Shown here piece by piece: positions 9,788 to 22,400 of a stretch of DNA of 64,000 bases; position 1 is the first letter of the stretch, and each line of letters begins with the position of its first letter. The stretch is from Tigriopus japonicus. Taxonomy: Eukaryota > Arthropoda > Copepoda > Harpacticoida > Harpacticidae. The DNA lies in assembly GCA_010645155.1 (NCBI GenBank), contig CM021322.1:1070705-1134704 (forward strand), in the 5' to 3' direction. The notes below the pieces were generated by a model. The model did not search any database. It saw only the letters and a list, made by a program, of their open reading frames with translations, and was not told the origin of the DNA. The translations under genes and the position numbers were made by a program.

Positions 9788-12082
9788 CCACGGCTATCGA
9801 TCGATCGATGGACCGGTCAGTCGAGTCACAGCAGTCAGTCAGAACACGCCCGTTGATTCCGGTCAATGACACCCCCTCCGATGATTCGATGAAGCCGATG
9901 AGGAGGAAAATAGGTGAGATTAAGCACGTCCAGGGCGAGTTTCGGGATTTTATATCGGTTGATTTCTGTGAAGTGAATGGATGGGTCATTGAATGGATGG
10001 ATGGATGGATGGTTGGAAATTTAAATCTAGCACGCTCGCCTGAAGGCCAGCGTGACCATAGGCAATCAAGTTTGGGGAGATTTTCGTGGAAATGAATGCG
10101 GTTGAGCGGTCAAAGTGATGATTGGGCGTTCGGTAGAGACGATGGATCACGTTTGATGATAAGATTGAGAGCTGACATTCCGGATTCAGAGTGCGGTGAA
10201 TAAACCGTGAGGCTGAAACGAGTCACGCTGGGCAAAAGCGTCGGTGGTTTCAGGGTTGCTAAAGCTTGGGCGATCGAATGGTGGCAAACTGGCAATGTCG
10301 AGAGGAACCGGACGAAATCCACAACTACAATTATCAAAAGGCCCGATTTTCATGGGAAAATGTCATACGGTTGTGTTGCAAAGTCTTCAAATTTTTAATA
10401 GGATACCAACCGGCCACACTTCTTTCTTCTTAGCGTAAGCAAATTGACACAAAAAACTCGTTTTGGCCAGTTTTCTTTTATTAAATTTCGACAAAGTGCA
10501 GCAAATTGGCAACGCTGGTTTTTTAAATCCAAGCATTTTACGTGTATTTTGACTAAGGGTGTTGGAAAATAACAAACCAATCATTTTAACCTCCTTTATC
10601 GATAATTTGGCATGGTTTCCCACTGGATTTTCACTACTCTTACGGGTTTTCTACACGTCTGATTCTAAACAGACAAGATTTTTTAAAGCGGTGAACAGAC
10701 GCGAGTGTGTGGGATAAACGCGTAAGTTATATGTTAAATTACTCGCAACCTCGATTTTTATAATTTTTATTTTTAATTTTTTTAACATCGACAGACTGGC
10801 AAAAATCAACAGAAGTCTCGTAATTCGAATTAAATATTCCATTTTCATATTGCCAGATTTTTAATTGTGCCGTGAACGTGGAAAGGTGATATGCTAAAAG
10901 CAAGTTACGACTTTTCAGTCTGATGACTAAAGTTGGGAATTGATTTACCATAGATAAATAAAATAGTGATATCTCAATTTTGACGTCGCCAAAACCACCC
11001 TCTATGTTGTTGATTACCTAACAACATTGTTAAAAATGATGGTTTCATAAGGAACGTCATAGAGTGCGCTACCTTATTTGTAACGCAAAAATCCTTTTTG
11101 AAGTTTGATTCTCAGAGACAATCCAGAAAATACAGCCTGAGTCATCAGGGATCAAACAACTGTCGCCGTCGTCTGCCTGCTTAGCTAGAACTGAGAAGTC
11201 TGGAGCTGGTTTGTGATTTTACACACGGAGCATTTCAGGGGGTTATTTGATGTAATTTGAAAATTTGAAGTAGTGATAGTATATTATCTGCTAAATATAT
11301 ATTGAGCAAATTTCACATTTCACAACTAGGGACCCTCACAATACACATTAATATGGTTTGGGAAAATGTGTTAATTTTAGTGGCTTTAAGTGAATAAATA
11401 TAGTTATTTGAGCTACGTTTAAGATATAAATATTCACAAGATATGTTCATCATGAACGTCATAAGAAGTCTTGGCATTTTTTACACCCAAAAAATGTGAA
11501 AAAAGTGATGTTTCACTTGATTTGGGAAACCATTTAAAAGTGAGCCTGTAACCTCCCAAAAGATAAGAAAGTGATGAAAATGCAAGCCAATGTCAAAAGT
11601 AGCCAAATATTTCATTTGATTTGTCTCATGTATGCTTATAGTAGGGGATTTTTCAATAGATCTCTTTGCACAAAGCTTCTAGATTCTTACATTATTGTTT
11701 TTGTAATTTTATGTGCATTGTTTTTTTTTTTTGTAATATAATGGCTTGTAGTGGTTTCTCTACGGGATAATTACCACAAGGGTCTCTTTGATATTCGATA
11801 TTAGCTTTTGGATTGCTGATCAACAAGTGACGAGACTATCAAGCAAATCAGTCCGCTTGATTGAACCCTAGATTCTGGAGGAAGACCAGACCTTGAGGTT
11901 CTGAAATTTGAGTTTCTTTCAAAAGGGCCCAAGCTTGGTTCCACTAAGGAACATGATGAATTATTTCTTTGAAATTATGTGCACACAAAGGCAATTACTT
12001 CGTCAAATATATTATAAAGCACCATGTAGTTCCGTTTTCGAATCGTTGGGAACTAAGAACTCTAGTCTGTGTTCAAAATGTC
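9788..12082. other. Intergenic: E2F promoter side and region downstream of NR4A
   Basis: About 2.3 kb without a convincing gene. It should contain the E2F 5' UTR and promoter at its left end, with a tandem GGAT tract at 9992-10013. The rest is AT-rich. Several minus-strand open frames at 10387-10951 lack family features and splice partners. Confidence 0.6.
9992..10013. repeat. GGAT tetranucleotide microsatellite
   Basis: About five uninterrupted copies of ATGG upstream of E2F. Confidence 0.9.
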
Positions 12083-12088
12083 TTTATT
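12083..12088 (-). terminator. Hr38: Candidate poly(A) signal of the NR4A gene
   Basis: AATAAA on the minus strand about 1.1 kb after the NR4A stop. It is the best signal seen in the downstream region; a nearer weak variant cannot be excluded. Confidence 0.45.
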
Positions 12089-13171
12089 ATAATGACTGGA
12101 CAACAAAGTTGTTATTGACAAGAACCGTGGGATTGGGAGGCTTGTCTGCAATGATGCCACCTGCAGATGATATTAGATAGATAGATAGATCAGATGTGGC
12201 ACGATTAAGAAGCAATAGAAATACAATATGATAGACCTTCTTCTTGGAGGGAGGAAAAATGGGACGGTGGGTGGGATAAGAGGTACAATTCGATTGTCCC
12301 GAGCGGGCAATGCCGGTCAGCCTGAGTGAAAACGCAACCCAAATATGTTTTATCTTACATCCAAAAACACGTTCACCAGACTAGAATCACACAAAGGAGT
12401 CTCAGTCAATGTAGGCCTACCATGTGTATGTAGTTTCCAGGGGGGAAGCAATTACAATAGCAATAATTTGGGGCGAGGGGGGCTGGGGAATCTCCCGCAA
12501 CGAAAACAGAGAGACGGGGATCTTGTCGTGGCAGAGGGAAAGAGACAAGTGGTATTTCACACCAAGATGTCAGCTTCCTGTTGTATTTTGGTCTTGAAAT
12601 GATATGGTTCTTTGCGCGGGATGTGGCAATTTTGCTAGTTTACATGTGTATGAACGTGATGATTGATTGCGTGGTAGATGTGTATATGTAAAAATTTGTG
12701 ACAAAGCTTTTCAAGTGCTCCATCCTCGGAGAGGACACGAGTTTGGGTTCATTGGAAATAGTAGTACATATGGCTGGCATGTTTACGGAACATTAAGTTC
12801 CATTCAACTTTGGCATTTATCGAGAGCTTGAGTGTGTATGTAGTCATTCAATTCTTATCACCAGGGCTTAATATTGTGGACCATCAGGGACCCTGACTGA
12901 GGTCGGATCGATCGAAAGAGTCCCGAGAGAATGGCGGCAAAGCTAAAAACTGAAACATCCTTGGGTCCAGCCATCTGGCGGGATAGTTGCTTAAAGGCCG
13001 GTTCCTGGGTGTCTCTCTGTTTCTTATGGGTGTTTGTTTGTCTTTTATATCCGCATTAGTTCGAGGAATATTCCAGGGTCACAAAGAACCAACCTTCCTC
13101 GACAATGTGTTAGGTAGTCAGCACTCCCGAAAACATGATTAACATTGATGCAACGTGTAGATGTGAAAATT
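12089..13171 (-). other. Hr38: Presumed 3' UTR of the NR4A gene
   Basis: About 1.1 kb after the stop codon, without a supported ORF. I noticed no clusters of AU-rich destabilising motifs in a quick reading. Confidence 0.45.
12173..12190. repeat. GATA tetranucleotide repeat
   Basis: About four copies of GATA inside the presumed NR4A 3' UTR. Confidence 0.85.
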
Positions 13172-13428
13172 TCAGAATGGGATGCTCGAGGCAAAGAGCT
13201 TCTCGATGAGATCGGGAACCGGTACTTGATCCTCCATCTTGAGATAGAAGATCCGCTGAAGACCCTGGACGCTCAGGGATCGGAGGGGAGATAAGCGGTC
13301 CAGGATCCGAGAGAAATATTGCTGCTTCTTCTGAGCATCCGGATTGTAGGTCACGTGGTCCTTGAGCGAGTTAATCACCTTGGATTGGAGGTTCTCCACA
13401 CGTTTTGGGTCGGAGACGCCATGACGTT
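13172..13428 (-). CDS. Hr38: NR4A exon 7: end of ligand-binding domain, helix 12, stop
   Basis: Begins in phase 1 after the acceptor cccttccag with [20 protein letters not shown], then [10 protein letters not shown], typical of NR4A helices 9-10. Ends with the AF-2 helix [14 protein letters not shown] and TGA. Residues 839-923 of the full protein. Confidence 0.97.
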
Positions 13429-16400
13429 CTGGAAGGGAGAATAGAAAGCTCTGTCACAGATTTTGGATAATTTTGCGAACGACCAGTTCCTTCCCCAATG
13501 TGCTGCGGTTTTGTAGCCTACACGCGATTATAAGGTTCCATTTTTCCAATGGGTAGTCAGTTCTTGCACCTTTGAGGTCAAGTTAGACCTTCTGAGGAAA
13601 TACATTTTAATTACCAACCAACTTGTGACAAGTCAGGAAGAGTGGCTGTTTGGCTTTTCTGTGAATCGTTGCATGAAGGTTTTGCCTTTTCTGCAAAATG
13701 TGCTTATAACAGGTGATTATACGAACGAAACCGCGAATACCGAACACGACTGTAAAAGGAAAAACAACACATAAAAGTGATTGAACTTCATATTAGGTAT
13801 TTGCTTTCTTGTTAGAGATTCTCAAGATTTTGGAATGCCCATGGGTGTTTAATGTGCTTAATGGAATTTGTTTTTCCTACAGTTTTGATTCGATTGATTT
13901 GATTATGGACGTCATTTCAAAAAGAGAAAAAGCAATTTATAGCTCTATTTTTTCCTTTCTCTCACTCAAATCGCGAAATCAGATTCGAGACGAGATCATT
14001 ATCACTTTTTGAGACACTTGTATAATTAATAATTCAGAAAGGATCATATTTTCAAAAATTTGTGAAGCTAAAATTTGTGAAGCTAAAATTTGTTATTTTT
14101 TTTTTGAATGATGTTTACTTAAATGAAATATCTTCGGGTAATGCTATTGATTTGTATTGACTCTATAGATGCTCGTTTTTACCTAAACCTGTAATTAAAC
14201 GCATTTGTTTCATTTGCCTTTGTTTGCACTTAGTAACCATGTAATTTGATTCTTTTTTTTTTTTTTTGAAACATTTTTTCTCCCTTGGGGGTTAAGACAA
14301 ATTTATAGTTTTGCATTTTTTACCTTTGGAACCATGTGGTATCACAACTTGGCCAAATAAAAAAGATATGATAGTTTTTAAAGAATCATCTTGAATTTGC
14401 ACCAGATTTTTTTTCGTTTCATTTTTGAACTATTGCCTCGCTCAAAAGGAATGGTAGGGTGTAAGCCTATTACTTAAAATTCCTGTTATTGTTATTTTGT
14501 TTTGACGAGGGTAATGCTCGATTTATGAAAAGAGAATATTTTCGTCATTTTAACAAGTGGTGTTTGCAGACGTTCTTGATTTGATGTCTAGAAATCAATT
14601 CCTTGATGTGTGTACTGTTTACCACGATCAACAGAAAATCAACAAATATTGATTCTAAGAAGCCTTTGCGTTTTAGTTCGTCATTTCCAACTTATTTGAA
14701 GCATTATTCCCTTCAAACCGGTGTCTTATTTTTCAAAACCTAGAAACGAATTTGAGAATCGGTCGTCTATTCCAAGAGTTTTTAATTCCAATATACCGTT
14801 TCCATTTTTACGCTGTAGAAAAACACTGGAACACAAATTTAAAGGAACAAATAGAGTTGGGATAGTGATTCTGTGAATCCCCTCCCAACCCGGATATTAT
14901 TTGAAGTGCTTCAAAACCAAAGACCTCAGCGTGAAATACACATTTTGACAGTGCGACCAAACGAATTCGGGTTCTTGAAGTCAATTGTCTTTGTCAACCA
15001 GTCTCATCTGTTTCAATGATCTCCTACTACGCTACGCACTAACACTCCTTACGTACATCTTGAGGGGCATAGATGTTAAAATTCTTAATCCAACCGAGGA
15101 AAGTACATTTCTTTGGTATCAATCACCTCTCAGCCACAAAATAAATCCGTTCTGTCTGTCGACTCCCTGTTCCTGTACCAAAAAGGGACAAATAGTGACC
15201 AGTAGTGGGAATTTGCAGTAGTTGACCAAGGTATTGGCTTCTCACTCCGTCAAGCATGTCTAGTTGTGATTCATATCTATGGGCAATTGTCAAACCAAGA
15301 TTGTCTCTCACGAGCGACAGAATCGAGAGAAAAACCGCAAACGAGGAATTCAGCTTCACATTTCCTGGCTCCTCTACGTACGTACTCAGGTTTCTTACAT
15401 CTTCCCCTGATCATTTACAGGCCACCACCTAAGTGTCTTCTAAGCTGATATCACGTGGTCACTACTAAACGGAACGCCCTGCCATGTCATCGAGAAATGG
15501 TTGCAATGCCACTTCAAAGGCCATTTTTTCAAGCACAACCTCGAGCTTCATTGAGTGTCAACTTCAAGCCAACATGAATACCCTAAAGCTACTTACCATT
15601 GACTAGAGTTAAAGCGCAAAGGCATGAGAATGCCTGGATGTCCAGCTCCATGGCATGGAGGGTTCTGGAGAACTCCACGATGGTACCAAGCCATTCGCCA
15701 AAGCTATGCTGGCATTGGTTTCGATGCAACACCATTCCATTGCAAAATGTGAACTGGTCCGAATCCGGTTGAATCCTGGAAACATAACATCGAGAGGCGT
15801 TCAGAACATTGAATGGATAGGTGGAAAGATATAGAAAATATTATTGGTTATGATGCCTTGCATGCTGAAAGCCATGGAGTACACCACTTAGGGTTATGTC
15901 CTCCCCCTCTTTTTTCTTTTCCGGTGACAATTATCGGCACAACTTGCCTGGTTTCTCGGGGAACACTCTACCCTGTTCGTCTTTTGTTACTTAGATAATG
16001 CTTTATCTCCTTCTTTGCCTCTATAATGAACCCAACCACTTACTTCATGGTATATGTACGTATGTATGTATGGGTATGGATGGATTGACCCTCGAATCGA
16101 GTCGATTCACCCTCGGCACGTAATAGAGCCCCCCATCTTGCTTTTAAATTGCGGTCGATTGAGACTCATATTTTGGATAATGGGTCACAGTATTTAGGAG
16201 GTTCTTAACCATGAAGTGACGAGGAGATAAATAGTTTTCGGCTCCATGTTCGGAGGTAGGTCAAATTTTTGAATAGATCCTGAACTAATTTCGCTAATCG
16301 CTCTGTGAAACGGGAAAGGACCTCCTCGTGTATGCTTCTATTCACTTGATAGATTAGGTAATTAATAGTGAATAGTCAATCCATTCTGGACCAAGGAAGT

Positions 16401-19400
16401 GACTAATAGATACCTTCATGCTCTTGACTTCCCCACATTCTTGAACTTATTTCCCTGAACAGGCTCCGAAACTTCATCCGACAACAAGAGCTACCTCAAC
16501 ACCGAAAAGTACCTTACCATTTGTTTACCTAGTCGACATCGTAAGGTATTTGTATGATTTTTCCAAATTGTGTATACGTGAATGAAGTACAAATATAAGA
16601 CATTCCTGAACAATATTTCTAATGGATGAACAAATGCTTTCCGGACTTGATTTGTTGTAGGAGCGAATACAACTAATGCAACTAATTGACGCCCTTAGTG
16701 CTTTAGATATTTGACCAGAGAACAAGTCAGCTCTCAGTCCAGTTACACGAAGGTTATATTTTACACAGCATCAGTCAATTGTCCCCAATCAAGGGGAGCA
16801 AATGAAAAAAATCGGAGGTGCTGCCGTCACCAATGCTGCTTCTTCAACGAACGTACTCTCAAGTAGGCGCTTGGCTGCATCCTCAGGCAGAGCAACCAAC
16901 CAACCAACCAACCCGAGAACGATTTTGCTCATGCTCCGCGTCACTTGGCAGAAATGATAATGTTGCAGACAATTGAATTGAGACACACAACTTTGCGAAA
17001 CCTTGGCTTGTTCAAGCACCCTGCTCCTTTTTGATATGATAAATGCTTGCTGCAACGGGAACGACGCAATGTTGGGGAAAACAAGCTCTATCCATCTCCT
17101 TGAGAACCTGTCAAAATTGAGCGAAATTTCGTGCCTTGCCCAATAGGGGGGAGGGGGGGGGGAGCCCAAGATAAACGAGGCATATCTTAGGGTGGTGTGA
17201 GGTATTTTCGACGATCTCGATGGGTATCGAGATCAATCTGAGGACGTGAAGGAGTCTTGCCTAGTTTCTTCGCCATCCCTGAGGAGAACTGTGCATTGAT
17301 TTCACTTACCTATAGGCCAGTCTCAAGACAAATAACTCAAGACAAGTGGATTGGAATAGATGTTCCCGATCGGATGGGACGAGTTCGTTGATGCCTGGGA
17401 TGCGATCACAGAACTTCCTGATGACCTCAATGGACGAGGTGAGAAGGTGATAGAATTGTTGGATCTTGGCAGCCTCGTTGGCCACCAGACCCTCTTTGGT
17501 TTCTAACTCTTCAACGGATGCATCAACATACTGGAACAAAAATTCAAAATTCGCATTATTGACAATCTCGAGCTTCAAGTCTCGCTATCCATAGCTTTCA
17601 GTTCTTGCAAAAAGTAGCAAGAACTTTTTCATATTGGAATGATGGCGATTGCTGGAATAGCAATATGGGTTCAAATTGAAAACATTTTGTAATTATTGGG
17701 CTGGAGGAACCCTGGGAACACTTCAAAGCTGCTCCATAACTGGGTGCCTTTAATGGTTCTGTTTACGTCTTGAAAGTACAGCCAGCTTCAATGAACTGAG
17801 ACGTTAACACCAAGGCGAGGCACATTATATCGTGATTTATCATCATCTCCGCAACTCACTAGTCTTTTTGTCTCAAGTCGCCTCAAATGTGCACTACAAG
17901 TCTCCACGTTTAAGAAGATAGCGATTCAGTTGAGGCGAACGATGGAAAATGGAGATCTCCACGAAGAAGTTAAACAAGCCATGACAGAGTATTTACTTCA
18001 AACTGCTTAAGAAATATTGTTTGAAAGGAGCTTGACCGAATACAATGCTAAATTGTGTTTCTTATGCAGGTCTGAGGTTCATTCCAAGAAGAAAAGCCTG
18101 TCTGAGTGCGAAGTCTTTTTTGGCCAAAACCTTTTCTCCTAATATTTCTCTCAGTTTACATCAGGAATGGTTCATGTGAACTTACTTGAGAATAGTCCAA
18201 GCTATTGGGAGATGAATCTGGAGAGGTGTCTATGTGAGCTCTGACCAGAGCCGTGATCAAACTGACCGGAGGGGATGGAGGTTGCTCTTGGGGGCTTCTC
18301 GGCTTGGACGGGAGTCGACCTCGACGACCCTTCAGACTATCTGTTCGCACTACTTCCTTCACCATGCCCACTGCCAGACATTTCTGGAATCGGCAAAACT
18401 GGCACCGATTCCGTCTTCTCTTGTCCACCGGGCAGTTCTTGTCGGCCAAGCACACATATTTGGCATTCTTCTGGACGGTGCGCTTAAAAAAACCTTTACA
18501 ACCTTCACAAGTCCGCACCCCATAGTGTTGGCAAGCCGCATTATCACCACAAACAGCACACAATAGAGAGCCAGATTTGGGGTCACCGCCCGGAGATCGG
18601 GTTAAAGGTGGTGGAGGGGGTCCCAAGGGTAGGCGCATTTTCGACAGTTCGCTGAAAGAAACACAAACGCAAATTCAAGTTGAACAAGGCTTTTCAGTCA
18701 AGGGCTGAGATTGAGAGTGAGACTAATGTAAGTGTCTTACTCACCCTGAGGTAATAGTAGAGGGAGTAGTCCTTCGATGACCTCCTCGAGTGGAACCAGC
18801 CAAGGAAAGATGACCAGATCCATGCAATGCCCCTTGTAAAGCCCCTTGAAGAGCTGGTGGGAGAGTGCTGCCCCCGCCGCCGTCGTGAAGCAGATCATGG
18901 TGGACACCACCGCCATAGTCTGACCCCACGAATTGGGGAAATGGAGTCGATGTCGGGGGTTGGTAATAGTCTGGAAGGGAGTACGAAGTGGGCGTGGACG
19001 ACCGAGGTGAGTAGGATTCCTTTTTCAAAAAGAACTGTTGGGACTGCTGCGGATGATGTTGTTGAGGGCCATGCCCGACACTCACTGACCCGGAGAGATC
19101 ATGTTGGACGAATGAGGATGTACTGGGAAACCCAGCGGAGAGACTAGTAGCAAATGAGGTGATATGAGAGGATGACGAGGGCTGGTGCTGAGCAAAGACT
19201 GAGGCCGACACCGACACTCGGGATGGCCCTGGTTCCTCTTGTTTGAAGGTCACCCGGGGTTCCAAAGTGGCCGGTTGTTGAGATTCGGAGGGGCTTGAAG
19301 CCCCCGCCGTGGCGGCCTCGAATATCTGGCGGGTGGTATACGTGTCTAGGAAACTTGGCAAGGTATGACTAGGACTAAGTTGTTCCGACATGGCATGTGA

Positions 19401-22400
19401 AGCATGAGCTTGGGCGGGACTGGGGGAATGACCGGGGGCCGGAGATCCTGAGCTTGAATGAGAGATCGTAGGTTCCATTGTAGGTGAGTGGGCTCCCATG
19501 GGATAGTCGATTGGCTGAGTAATGAATTCCGCATGAAATGTGTCGGGAAGGACGTCTCCAAAGGGCGAAGAGGATTGGTGCTCATAATGGCTTGAACCAG
19601 ACTCAGGAGCAGAGGCAGAGAGAACATGGGCATGCCCATGGTGTCCACCCCCACCACCCATTGATCCATGGCCTCCGCCATGACCTGAGTCATCCGAGTA
19701 CTCGCCCACGTGAAGTCCATAGCCGGAGGACAACACGTCGGCAAATGTTCCAGATCCCCCAAAGGTTGTCTGTAAGAGGAAAGGAAAACATCGGGATAAC
19801 AAAGGTGGAAAGGGGTTCTTTCATAATTGGTCATCGACTTCAAAGGCCAGAATGTGGTAGCTATTGAACTACTATTTCCATGCAGGCATTGTCAATTCCG
19901 ACTTATGAAACCCAAATGATAAGTACCATACCGTCTTGGCGGTCATGGTGACGTCGCCGGGGTTCTGAACATCAGAAATGGTTTGCAGGTATTGGTCCTG
20001 AATGACGACAGCTTGAATTGGTCCTTGGTTCTCCACAGTATTGCCAGTGAGTGATGCTGTGGGAGGCTCTGAGTGATCGGGTTGATGATAGCACGTCTTG
20101 AACATCAATCCATACCCGTCGGCATTTACTTGCCGATTGAGTGACACGACGCACAAATCAAGTTGGAGAAGGACAGCTTTTTGTGGACAAACTAGGGGGA
20201 CTTTTCACACACACGGGAACAGGAACACGTACGGGTTATAGGCCAAACAAAAGCTGAAAGAAAATAAGTTCATGCACAAAACAAGCAATTAGAAAATGAA
20301 AATCAGATTGTAAAGGAACAGGAGCTATGTTATAACCAGATTTACCACTTCCATTTTCCCTAAACTCTATTTCTTTCAAAGCCACCGACTGCAAAAAGCC
20401 TAGTGGGGAAAAATAACTTTGCAGCCTTCTATTTTAGCTTGGCTGGGGGTCTTTGATTTGAACGTACAGTGTACGTTCCCACATTCTATTTCCAAAGAAA
20501 CAAACCGGCCTAAAACTGTCAGTGATCGTGTTTGATCTGTTTTCGAAGCAATAGAGTAAAAACTAATCAGATGCAGATCTTCAATCGAAAGGAAAGGTCT
20601 CTAAGAGTGCGTAAAATTTACGGCAAAAGGTCTGAAAACAATTGTCATTTCCAAAGGCAGACTAAAAAGTTTTGGACTTTGGTTGTTGAATTATCAACAT
20701 TGAATTGAGCGAAGATATCTTTAGAACTCTTAATTTTTTTTTGCTTGTGGCAGGTAAACAAATGCATCTTACATGATAGTTTATTTTGAAAAGTGTTTCA
20801 TCATTCAGTAATTTCATGGAGACTATAATTTTGTTGCAACCATAATTGGAAAGTAACTATTCCATAAAGGCGTTTCATACACCAAAGTTTCCATTTCTAC
20901 TCAATGTTAAATATCTACATTCTACAAGGATTAATGAAAACGAAGCGTACGCGTAAAAATCATCCTCATTCTTTGGATGAAGTGTTAATTCGACAAAAAC
21001 AACAAAGGTTTAAAGCAAACCATTAGAAAATGGCTTACCTGTTGATGAGCAGTAGTATGGTGATGATGATGTTGTTGTTGCTGTTGATGATGATGATGAA
21101 GCAGAAGCATAGCCGTGGAGGCTGAGGCTACCGTAGAGGCTGAGGACGTTGTTTCTGCAATTGTTATCGTGGAAAGGGGGGTTTGAGAGACGCCCCCGGA
21201 GGTTGGCGTGGCAGCAATTATGGGAACGATTGGTGGATATGCACTGGGCAAAGACACAACCGTAGTTGAACTGGTTGGAACAGCAGAGGATGTAGTTGTG
21301 GTTCCAATTACTGGTGTTGAGGCTGGAGCAGGGCCAAAAACTAAGAGGAAAAGTAAAAAAGAAGCTTGTTAAAGATGCATTCTTATTATCCCCCGAAAAA
21401 GTTGGCTCCACACTTCATAATAAAATTCCACCAAGATCATGAAAAATAACGTCATGAAAGATCAAATACAAGTACAAACGTAAAAGATCACAATAGAACT
21501 GCGTATAGTCTACTTGGAACAAAGAAATCTAACCGCGTAGAGCTTTAGCGGTGGTCCATTAGTAATGAAAAAGCGCAAAAATAGTGCGATGTGTTCTGGT
21601 CCAATATCATTTTTTTATATATTTGAATCAATCAACTGACCTTTAGATTTTGGGAGCATGAAAACACCGAAAAGTGGCCAAATGAATGGCCGAATGACGA
21701 CCTCAGAGCGAAATATCCGCTCTATAGGCCATCAAATCGTCCCGATGCACCAGGCACAGAACCACACAATAACAAGAGAGACTGAATCCGGTCAGTTTCT
21801 TTTTTTAATGTTTCATTCCAAAGTTCGACGATTTTGGATTCAAAAGATCAACCACGAAATACCCCCGCGCACAAATTGATCCCACCAACGATGCGCGACA
21901 AAGGTGTTCACCATCCAGAGGTTCCGACCAAAATGGACCTAAATTGTCATGAAGGTGCGAGTAAATGCTGTTTTATGGGAACATGATTTTAGCTCGCGCT
22001 AGCTTCTGAAGGAGGCGCGAGATTCACGTGGTGAAAATCAGTACACCTCAAAACCAATTTCATCAACATGATGCTGCTCAAAAAGCCGGTCTCTTAATTT
22101 CCCCGGCCAGCCTTTGGGCCTTGGTATCTACCTTGATCCAGAGAGCAATTCTCTTGAATAGCAAGCAAAGACAGATTGGCCAAGCAGCATTGCCTCAGAT
22201 GGAACTAGAACTTAGTGGAACAACTTGTTGAGGCGGAGAGAGTGTTTTTCGAAATCTGAGCGTAGAACAAGAAGGATGGTTGTGGAGGGTGCAAGGGGAG
22301 ACATAAAGAGAGAAACTCAAACCCAGAGAAGAAATAGAGAATCATGATGGAGGAGAGTTGGCGCAAGCTATGACATCACGCCTAGCCCTTGAGGTCGGAG

